From Anaerolineae bacterium (lineage in GTDB: Bacteria > Chloroflexota > Anaerolineae > Anaerolineales > Villigracilaceae), in contig DQGV01000124.1 in NCBI GenBank assembly GCA_003524705.1, positions 1-5,217 on the forward strand: 5,217 bases of DNA. Reading direction: 5' to 3'. The stretch's first letter is position 1. The number at the start of each line of letters is the position of its first letter. Under the pieces are notes generated by a model. The model ran no database searches. It was not told where the DNA came from and saw only the letters and a program-made list of their open reading frames with translations. A program made the translations under genes and the position numbers. This document shows positions 1 to 5,217 of the stretch, piece by piece.

Positions 1-922
1 CTACACCGAGTAATGGGTTAGAAGGACCACCAGGACCAGCTGGGAGTGGTGCAACTGCAAGTTTGTCACCTAATGCGGTGCGATAATCACCCATTGCCCA
101 GTTACCATTGGTAATGGCGGCAACGCTTCCTTCAGTGAATGGAGCAAGACCATCACCATCGTTGCGGGGTAAGCCATTGGCTACTGAAATTTGATACAAA
201 TCATTCAAATAGGAAACAGCAGCGGTAACATTGGCTTGATTGGCTTCATCAGCTACGAAGTTGAATTGGTCATCAAAAATTTGACCACCAAATGAACCGA
301 AGAAACCCCAGTGATGGTAACAACCATAACTAATTGCGATTGGTGTTCCACCTTCCATTAAGGCTTTAAGTTCGTCGGTTGTGGCAGGAGCTTCTGGGAG
401 CAAGTCTGTGTTGTACCAGAAAGCAACAGCCTTCAAAGATTCTGGAATACCATACATCTTGCCATCGTACATCATGCCACCTTGTGAAAGTTCACTATAG
501 TCGCCGAGTTTGCCAGCAACAAGGTCAGTGATGTCGGCAATGGTGCCTGCACGTGCTTGACCACCAAGGTTGTCGTTTGGTGCTACAAAGAAATCAGGTC
601 CACCACCAGCGGCAACATCAGTATCATATTTTGTGAACAAGTCACCGAATGGCACTTGAAGCACATTGATTGTAATATTTGGCATATCTACTGCGGCTTG
701 TTCAAGAATGGTTGCTAAAGCAGTTTCTTCAGCAGAGCCAGTACCATAAGCGTGCCAGAAAGTGACTTCAACAGGTTCTGCAACAGGTTCTTCTGCGGGA
801 GCATCAGTTGCGGCAGGTTCTTCAGCTGGTGCTTCGGTTGCAGGAGCGCCACCACCACAAGCGGCGAGTGCGAGGGAGGCAATCACCAACAGGCTTAATA
901 AAGCGAGCAAATTCTTTTTCAT
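1..922 (-). CDS. MalE-like sugar ABC transporter substrate-binding lipoprotein (partial, C-terminus beyond window)
   Basis: This is the extracytoplasmic receptor of an ABC sugar importer. It reads from the ATG at 922-920 without a stop to the window edge, giving 307 visible residues; MalE-type proteins are usually about 400, so roughly 100 C-terminal residues are missing. A lipoprotein signal peptide is clear: MKKN, a hydrophobic stretch to residue 21, and lipobox LAAC with the lipidated cysteine at 22. Residues 23-50 form a Gly then Ala/Pro/Glu/Thr linker, and the binding domain begins near VTFWHAYG (53-60). MalE-family landmarks follow: GPDFF near 108-112, YGIPES...FWYNTDLLP (157-176), FTEG...NGNWAM (262-277) and PSNPLLGV (300-307). 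An AAGGAG ribosome site (934-939) lies 11 bases upstream of the start, supporting it. The gene follows the ATPase gene by 98 bases. No promoter was recognised in that gap. Maltodextrin-like ligands are suggested by family resemblance only; the substrate is not determined. Confidence 0.93.
   Translation of the reverse strand, partial: MKKNLLALLSLLVIASLALAACGGGAPATEAPAEEPAATDAPAEEPVAEPVEVTFWHAYGTGSAEETALATILEQAAVDMPNITINVLQVPFGDLFTKYDTDVAAGGGPDFFVAPNDNLGGQARAGTIADITDLVAGKLGDYSELSQGGMMYDGKMYGIPESLKAVAFWYNTDLLPEAPATTDELKALMEGGTPIAISYGCYHHWGFFGSFGGQIFDDQFNFVADEANQANVTAAVSYLNDLYQISVANGLPRNDGDGLAPFTEGSVAAITNGNWAMGDYRTALGDKLAVAPLPAGPGGPSNPLLGV
773..832 (-). repeat. Two-copy decapeptide repeat in the lipoprotein linker
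   Basis: Residues 31-40 (APAEEPAATD) and 41-50 (APAEEPVAEP) of the binding lipoprotein are two tandem, imperfect 10-residue units, preceded by a partial unit APATE at 26-30. This is a flexible acidic, proline-rich spacer between the lipidated cysteine and the folded sugar-binding domain. Such linkers hold the binding domain away from the membrane. The DNA copies differ at several third positions, so the repeat is not a very recent duplication. Confidence 0.7.
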
Positions 923-1020
923 TCTCTTTTTTTCTCCTTGAAATAATTTAAAACAGTTAGCTTCATTGTTTTTTCATAAAGTATTTGCTTGCGTGCCCGG
1001 CACCACCTCCTTCATCGCGT

Positions 1021-2121
1021 TTACCGAATCGCTTCTTCAGTACTGGCATCAAAGATGTGGAATTTATCCATATCAAAGATGACTTGCATTTCATCACCAA
1101 CACGTTTCTTGGAGCGTGGATCCACGCGGGCAATGAATGTATTTTTACCATTTACTAAATACAAGAAAGTTTCATTTCCCATTAACTCGGTCACATCCAC
1201 TTTAACTGGAACTTTTTCACCATGAATATTGACTGGGGCAAATTCTGGGTCGTGAATATTTTCTGGGCGAATACCAAAGATGACACTCTTACCGTCCAAA
1301 TTTTTATATGGACCAGAAAGCGCATCAGGAATATGGACTTTGAAGCTTTCTGTATCTACGGCAACTTTTCCTCCGCTGACGCTTAATTTCGCAGGGAAGA
1401 AGTTCATAGCAGGTGAGCCAATAAAACCTGCCACAAAGAGATTATTTGGTTTATCGTATAAGGCTTGGGGAGTGTCTAATTGTTGTAACAAGCCTTTATT
1501 AATGACCGCGATGCGAGTTGCCATCGTCATCGCTTCGGTTTGGTCGTGAGTCACATAGATAAATGTGGTTTGCAAGCGTTGATGTAACTTGCTGATTTCA
1601 GCACGCATTTGCACGCGTAATTTTGCATCTAAGTTTGAAAGCGGTTCATCAAACAAAAACACTTTCGGCTCACGCACAATCGCGCGACCGACAGCCACAC
1701 GTTGGCGTTGACCACCCGATAATTGACGGGGCTTGCGGTCTAACAAATGGGTAATATCTAAAATTTGAGCAGCTTCATCTACGCGGCGTTTGATTTCAGC
1801 TTTTGGGGTTTTGCGAAGCTTCAAACCAAATGCCATATTATCGAAAACCGATAAATGCGGATACAAAGCATAAGACTGGAACACCATGGCAATATCTCTA
1901 TCTTTCGGTGCCACATCGTTTACCACGCGGTCATCAATTTTAATTTCACCGGCAGTAATTTCTTCCAGTCCAGCCAACAGGCGTAGGGCAGTCGTCTTGC
2001 CACAACCTGATGGTCCAACCAATACTAAAAATTCTTTATCCTGAACTTGAATGTTCAGTTTCTTGATGATTTCTACATCACCAAATTTCTTGTCTACGTT
2101 CTGATATGTAACACTTGCCAT
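1021..2121 (-). CDS. Carbohydrate ABC importer ATP-binding protein (MalK/MsmX/UgpC family)
   Basis: This is the cytoplasmic ATPase subunit that powers a binding-protein-dependent carbohydrate importer. At 366 residues it is full length for the family (E. coli MalK is about 370). All nucleotide-binding motifs are intact: Walker A GPSGCGKT (36-43), Q-loop glutamine 82 in VFQSYALYPH, signature LSGGQ (134-138), Walker B VFLFDE (154-159) with catalytic Glu159, D-loop SNLD (162-165) and switch His192. The C-terminal part (about 236-366) is the TOBE/OB-type regulatory domain of the CUT1 sugar ATPases, with the typical FGIRPENI segment at 282-289. The start is supported by GGAGG (2130-2134) 8 bases upstream of the ATG. 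It precedes the binding-lipoprotein gene and follows the oxidoreductase by 106 bases. Members of this family often serve several sugar importers, so the substrate cannot be read from the sequence. The UgpC label is often applied automatically and would not prove glycerol-3-phosphate transport. Confidence 0.97.
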   Translation of the reverse strand: MASVTYQNVDKKFGDVEIIKKLNIQVQDKEFLVLVGPSGCGKTTALRLLAGLEEITAGEIKIDDRVVNDVAPKDRDIAMVFQSYALYPHLSVFDNMAFGLKLRKTPKAEIKRRVDEAAQILDITHLLDRKPRQLSGGQRQRVAVGRAIVREPKVFLFDEPLSNLDAKLRVQMRAEISKLHQRLQTTFIYVTHDQTEAMTMATRIAVINKGLLQQLDTPQALYDKPNNLFVAGFIGSPAMNFFPAKLSVSGGKVAVDTESFKVHIPDALSGPYKNLDGKSVIFGIRPENIHDPEFAPVNIHGEKVPVKVDVTELMGNETFLYLVNGKNTFIARVDPRSKKRVGDEMQVIFDMDKFHIFDASTEEAIR

Positions 2122-2157
2122 GGGAAAATCCTCCAGTCGTAAGAATATAGTGACTTG

Positions 2158-2184
2158 ATTATAAACCCAAGCCTAAAAATTCAA
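2158..2184 (-). promoter_or_regulatory. Candidate sigma-70-type promoter for the ATPase gene
   Basis: On the minus strand, the 106-base gap upstream of the ATPase contains a perfect TATAAT (2158-2163), with TTGAAT (2179-2184) 15 bases further upstream as a possible -35 box. The -35 matches four of six consensus bases and the spacer is shorter than the preferred 16-18. Transcription would begin near 2150, leaving a leader of about 30 bases that carries the GGAGG ribosome site. A second weaker pair (TTGGGT at 2165-2170, TATATT at 2144-2149) overlaps it. AT-rich DNA yields such matches by chance, so this is a reasoned candidate only. Confidence 0.4.
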
Positions 2185-2227
2185 TATGATTCGGGAGGAC
2201 GAGTTTGTTGCCCCCATAAACAAAAAA

Positions 2228-3208
2228 CTAGAGTAAAACAGGCTTGCCAGTTTCAGCCGAATGTAGAAAAGCCAAAATTGTTGCCACATTGGCTCGGCTA
2301 TCTGCTAAAGAAATACGGGGCGGTTTATGAGTCAAAACTGCATCACACATATCTTCCACTTCACCTAAGTACAATTCTTGTCCTTTAATTTTTATCTTCT
2401 GTTGTTTGCCAGCGCGCGTCAATATAATTTCATTGCTGATGCTTGGTTTAAAAGGAAATGGAACATACAACGTAGCATCTGACCCAACAATTTCCATATA
2501 TGTTCTGGCTGGGATTTTAAATCCGCTATCAAACTGCGCAAGGATTCCATTTCCAAAGCGCATTTGACCTGTGAACAATACATCGCCTCCTCCTTGACCT
2601 GCAACCTGCCAGCCAAATACCTCAGCAGGCTCTGCGCCGACGATGGTTCGGGTAAACGAAATCGGGTAACAACCTACATCCCAAATGCTTCCGCCACCTA
2701 ACTCTTTGAAATTTCTATAATCATTTTCACGATTTAAGAAAAACGAAAAGGCACCTTTGATGAGTTGAATCTTTCCTAATTCGCCACTATCCACAATTTC
2801 TTTTACCTTCAAAGTCTGTGCGTGGTGACGATACATAAATGCTTCGGCTAACACTTTGCCTGTTTCTTTTGCGGCAGAACTCATGGCATCTATTTCATCT
2901 AATGTTAAGGCTAAAGGTTTTTCGCATAAAACGTGTTTGCCAGCGCGTAATGCTTTAATCGTCCATTCGGCGTGAAGATGATTTGGTAACGAATTGTAGA
3001 TGACATCAATTTCAGGGTCGTTGAGTAAATCATCATAACTTCCGTGCGCTTTCGGGATTTTATTTTCACGGGCGTATGCTTGGGCTGAGTCAATGCTTCG
3101 GGAAGCCACAGCAAGTAGCAACGTCCGTTTTGAGGCGCGTAGGGGTTTTATCAAGGCTTGGTTGATTCTTGCAGTGGAGAGAAATCCCCAGTTAAGAATT
3201 TTGTTCAT
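2228..3208 (-). CDS. Gfo/Idh/MocA-family NAD(P)-dependent oxidoreductase
   Basis: This 326-residue cytoplasmic protein is a complete sugar or polyol dehydrogenase/reductase-type enzyme. The N-terminal Rossmann domain (about 1-125) opens with a beta strand and GFLSTARI (8-15), a family variant of the glycine-rich dinucleotide loop, then ASRS (35-38) at the end of the second strand. YNSLPNHLH (71-79) and CEKP (95-98), with the conserved catalytic-type Lys97, follow. The C-terminal alpha/beta domain (about 126-326) carries GGGSIWDVGCYP (171-182). The N-terminal wording and the DVGCYP motif resemble the dihydrodiol dehydrogenase / glucose-fructose oxidoreductase / xylose dehydrogenase branch rather than the inositol dehydrogenase branch, which has DxGxH. 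The start has AGGAG (3217-3221) 8 bases upstream and lies inside the transporter gene, overlapping its end by 17 bases, so the two are likely co-translated. Substrate and cofactor preference cannot be fixed from sequence. Confidence 0.94.
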   Translation of the reverse strand: MNKILNWGFLSTARINQALIKPLRASKRTLLLAVASRSIDSAQAYARENKIPKAHGSYDDLLNDPEIDVIYNSLPNHLHAEWTIKALRAGKHVLCEKPLALTLDEIDAMSSAAKETGKVLAEAFMYRHHAQTLKVKEIVDSGELGKIQLIKGAFSFFLNRENDYRNFKELGGGSIWDVGCYPISFTRTIVGAEPAEVFGWQVAGQGGGDVLFTGQMRFGNGILAQFDSGFKIPARTYMEIVGSDATLYVPFPFKPSISNEIILTRAGKQQKIKIKGQELYLGEVEDMCDAVLTHKPPRISLADSRANVATILAFLHSAETGKPVLL

Positions 3209-4361
3209 CTTTCATTCTCCTAAACAGAATAAAAATAAAAGTAAGCGTTAATATTGACATAATTAACGCCAAACTGAAACCAATTTGTAAACCAAAAAAC
3301 TCACTACCCCATGCCATTACCCAAGGACCAAACGTGCCACCTAACCCTGCAAATGTAAATAATACGCCGAGCAATGTGTTGACGTTTTCATGATGTGTAT
3401 CTGAAACGGCAGCGGTGATGGTGGGGAACATGATAGAAAAAAATAAACCTGTTAATGGGAGGAAAATATATAAATCTGTAAATATGCCAATAGCAAGGCT
3501 AATCACTGAAATGAAGGAAGCCAATAAAATAGAACGCAGATAACCAAAGCGTTGGACGAAAAAACCGCCGAGTAAACGTCCGAGCATGATCATGGCGAAG
3601 AAAACAGCCAGCATTTGGTTGCTGAATGCTACGGATAAATTTTGAATATCTTGTAAGTACACAACCAGCCACGAAGCCAAACCAATTTCTACGGCGACGT
3701 ATAACATGATGATTAAGTAATACAAAGGTATTTGGTCTTTGAAGGCGGTACGAGTGATGCTCTTAAAATCTAATGCTGATTTTTCTTGCGGTTTTGGAAA
3801 GCGTAAAAAAATTGAAAATAAAATGAAGGTAACAATCAGCAATAAATCCCAACGGTAAATTGTTCGCCAACTGACGTTTTGATTCAGTAACCAACCTGCA
3901 AAAAGTGGGGCAATGGTTGAACCCAAGCCGTGCATCACAGCCATTAAGTTGAGGTATAACCCTTTTTGTTCCTTATAAATGTTAACAATCGTCGCGTTTG
4001 GACCGAGCTCAAATGCTCCGAGACCCAACCCGACGATAAATAAAGAGGCGAATAATAAAGAAGCAGAATTGAGTGAACTATACCCTCCAACGCCGATAAA
4101 AAGACAAATCCCTGCGAAAACCATTACTACTTTAAGTCCATATTTATCGGCGATAATTCCTGTAAGCAGGGTGGCAATCAAAAAGCCAACATATTGACCA
4201 AAAAATATATTTCCGCCAGTGCCATAATCAATATTTAATTCCGCTAACATAGGCGGAAGGGTTGAACCTTTAAGATTATCTGTAACACCAAAGATAAAGA
4301 ACGCGAAAAAACAAGCGGCAGTTAATAGCCTAGAATGATTTATATTGAATTTATTTTCCAT
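3192..4361 (-). CDS. MFS transporter, probable sugar permease (FucP/FHS-like)
   Basis: This 389-residue integral membrane protein has about 12 hydrophobic helices (approximately 12-30, 50-70, 78-93, 101-122, 135-160, 170-187, 212-235, 249-270, 275-297, 298-320, 328-352, 358-381) and a charged central loop near 188-210, the usual 6+6 MFS layout. The loop between helices 2 and 3 carries a motif-A-like GIIADKYGLKVVM (68-80), with a related GRLLGGFFVQRFG (261-273) in the second half. TM1 (GVTDNLKGSTLP) and TM4 with Glu118 (GAFELGPNA) resemble the fucose/glucose:H+ symporter group, suggesting proton-coupled monosaccharide uptake; this subgroup assignment is tentative. It starts 30 bases after the ROK gene stop. 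No good Shine-Dalgarno sequence precedes the ATG, and the next in-frame Met is residue 38, inside the first periplasmic loop, so this start is preferred. Its end overlaps the oxidoreductase start. Substrate is unknown; export of a sugar is the main alternative. Confidence 0.9.
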   Translation of the reverse strand: MENKFNINHSRLLTAACFFAFFIFGVTDNLKGSTLPPMLAELNIDYGTGGNIFFGQYVGFLIATLLTGIIADKYGLKVVMVFAGICLFIGVGGYSSLNSASLLFASLFIVGLGLGAFELGPNATIVNIYKEQKGLYLNLMAVMHGLGSTIAPLFAGWLLNQNVSWRTIYRWDLLLIVTFILFSIFLRFPKPQEKSALDFKSITRTAFKDQIPLYYLIIMLYVAVEIGLASWLVVYLQDIQNLSVAFSNQMLAVFFAMIMLGRLLGGFFVQRFGYLRSILLASFISVISLAIGIFTDLYIFLPLTGLFFSIMFPTITAAVSDTHHENVNTLLGVLFTFAGLGGTFGPWVMAWGSEFFGLQIGFSLALIMSILTLTFIFILFRRMKDEQNS

Positions 4362-4391
4362 ATTTTTTTGTGAGAGCCTAAGAATGAGATT

Positions 4392-5217
4392 TTATTTTCG
4401 AGTAGCCACGTGATTAATAATATCATCTGCCACGATGGCAACTGCACCAATTAAACTTGCATCGGGACCAAATGTTGAAGGGACAATTTCCACCTGTTGA
4501 CCAATCTCTGGCATCGAGTGGCGTTTTACGGCTTCGATAATATTGGGTAACAAATATTTTTCCGCAATACTTAATGGTCCACCTAAAATCATTTTGCTTG
4601 GATTGAAAATGTTAATTAACCCTGCAAAACCCTGACCCATTGCCAAACCTGCTTCTGCAAATGAATCAATCGCTTCTTTATCGCCTGCATCTGCCGCTTG
4701 TTTAATCAGCGGAATCGTTAACTCAGAATTTTGTTCTGCCATCAATTTTGGAATAATGCTTGTGCGTTTTACTTCTAAGCGCGCTCGTACACGTTGAATA
4801 ATAGAATATTGATTTGCATACGTTTCCCAACATCCGCGATTGCCACAATGACAAACCGTTTGTGATGGTTCTGTCATAATTGGGAAATGTCCAATTTCAC
4901 CTGCGTAACCATTTTTGCCACGATACAACTTACCATTTAAGAATAATCCACCACCAATGCCAACGCCTGAAAACACAAATAAAAAGTCTTGTACCTGACG
5001 CGCCGCACCAAATAAATGTTCAGCCACCGCCGCCGCATTGGCATCATTTTCTACAAAAACTTTTAACTTTGTTTGTTCTGAAAATATTTTTCCAAACGGC
5101 ACATTACGCCAATGTAAATTGGGAGCAAAAATCAAAACGCCTTCTTTGATGTTGACAGTACCGGGTGTCGTTAAACCAAGACCCAAAAAACGTTGCTTCT
5201 TATTTTTCCTAACAGAC
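4392..5217 (-). CDS. ROK-family protein, probable sugar-responsive repressor (partial, N-terminus beyond window)
   Basis: The frame is open to the window edge with 274 visible residues. A TTG at 5186-5184 could be mistaken for the start, but the ROK fold needs its first phosphate-binding segment upstream of it, so the true start lies outside the window. Numbering from the edge: GLGLTTPG (12-19), APNLHWRNVPF (31-41), ENDAN with the kinase-type catalytic Asp58 (56-60), GVGIGGG (84-90), AGEIGH (105-110), and the ROK zinc motif CHCGNRGCWE (122-131) with Cys122, Cys124, Cys129 and His110. A second GG-containing segment, ILGGP, lies near 225-229. ROK proteins are either cytoplasmic sugar kinases or NagC/Mlc/XylR-type repressors with an N-terminal helix-turn-helix. 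The NLxWRxVP and RGCWETYA wording and the position beside transport genes favour a repressor, but about 55 (kinase) or about 130 (repressor) missing residues are both possible. It would be first or near first in the operon. Confidence 0.88.
   Translation of the reverse strand, partial: SVRKNKKQRFLGLGLTTPGTVNIKEGVLIFAPNLHWRNVPFGKIFSEQTKLKVFVENDANAAAVAEHLFGAARQVQDFLFVFSGVGIGGGLFLNGKLYRGKNGYAGEIGHFPIMTEPSQTVCHCGNRGCWETYANQYSIIQRVRARLEVKRTSIIPKLMAEQNSELTIPLIKQAADAGDKEAIDSFAEAGLAMGQGFAGLINIFNPSKMILGGPLSIAEKYLLPNIIEAVKRHSMPEIGQQVEIVPSTFGPDASLIGAVAIVADDIINHVATRK

Noticed and set aside
993..1003. Small palindrome GTGCCCGGCAC in the ATPase-receptor gap
   Set aside because: Only a four-pair stem with a three-base loop and no T run; not a credible terminator or operator on its own.
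2135..2155. Inverted AGTC...GACT arms between the candidate promoter and the ATPase ribosome site, considered as an operator for the ROK protein
   Set aside because: Four-base arms 13 bases apart are expected by chance; no second copy was noticed elsewhere in the window.
2222..2253. Possible terminator after the oxidoreductase: imperfect stem AAAC.GG/CC.GTTT (2236-2253) followed by six T on the minus strand (2222-2227)
   Set aside because: The stem has an internal mismatch and few GC pairs, lies inside the coding end, and is separated from the T run by eight bases including the stop codon. It is too weak to call.
2155..2388. Plus-strand open frame overlapping the promoter gap and the oxidoreductase end
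   Set aside because: Antisense to a well-supported gene, starts at TTG with no convincing ribosome site, and its peptide shows no recognisable family features.
5184..5186. TTG as the start of the ROK gene
   Set aside because: The frame stays open upstream to the window edge and the conserved ROK fold needs additional N-terminal sequence, so the gene is treated as partial.

Overview
The window reads as one stretch of a bacterial carbohydrate-utilisation locus. All five genes lie on the minus strand, so transcription runs from the high-coordinate end to the low-coordinate end. In that order they are: a ROK-family protein (N-terminus cut by the window edge), a 12-TM major facilitator transporter, a Gfo/Idh/MocA-family NAD(P)-dependent oxidoreductase, an ABC sugar importer ATPase of the MalK/MsmX/UgpC type, and a MalE-like solute-binding lipoprotein (C-terminus cut by the window edge). 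There is no RNA gene, mobile element, CRISPR array or gene-free stretch over 110 bases.

Organism: base composition looks AT-leaning (roughly low-to-mid 40s percent GC by eye, not counted). The binding protein has a lipobox signal peptide, a glycine run straight after the lipid-modified cysteine, and an Ala/Pro/Glu/Thr linker. That layout is very common in Chloroflexota (Anaerolineae) solute-binding lipoproteins and fits a monoderm-style membrane-anchored binding protein. The taxonomic assignment is inference from style, not a marker gene.

Layout: 5217-4392 ROK protein; 30-base gap; 4361-3192 MFS transporter; 17-base overlap; 3208-2228 oxidoreductase; 106-base gap with a plausible promoter; 2121-1021 ABC ATPase; 98-base gap; 922-1 binding lipoprotein. 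The first three genes look like one tightly packed operon. The ATPase and binding protein may form a second transcription unit or a read-through continuation. No ABC permease gene is present; the MalF/MalG-type pair would be expected just beyond position 1.

How they may work together: the binding protein captures a sugar or oligosaccharide outside the cell and the ATPase powers import through permeases outside the window. The MFS protein would import a monosaccharide or related polyol, the oxidoreductase would oxidise or reduce a sugar-like substrate, and the ROK protein would either repress the locus in response to a sugar or phosphorylate one. The individual family calls are strong; the shared substrate is unknown. 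I see no clearly novel system here. The points worth a look are gene order, spacing, active-site variation and unresolved edges.
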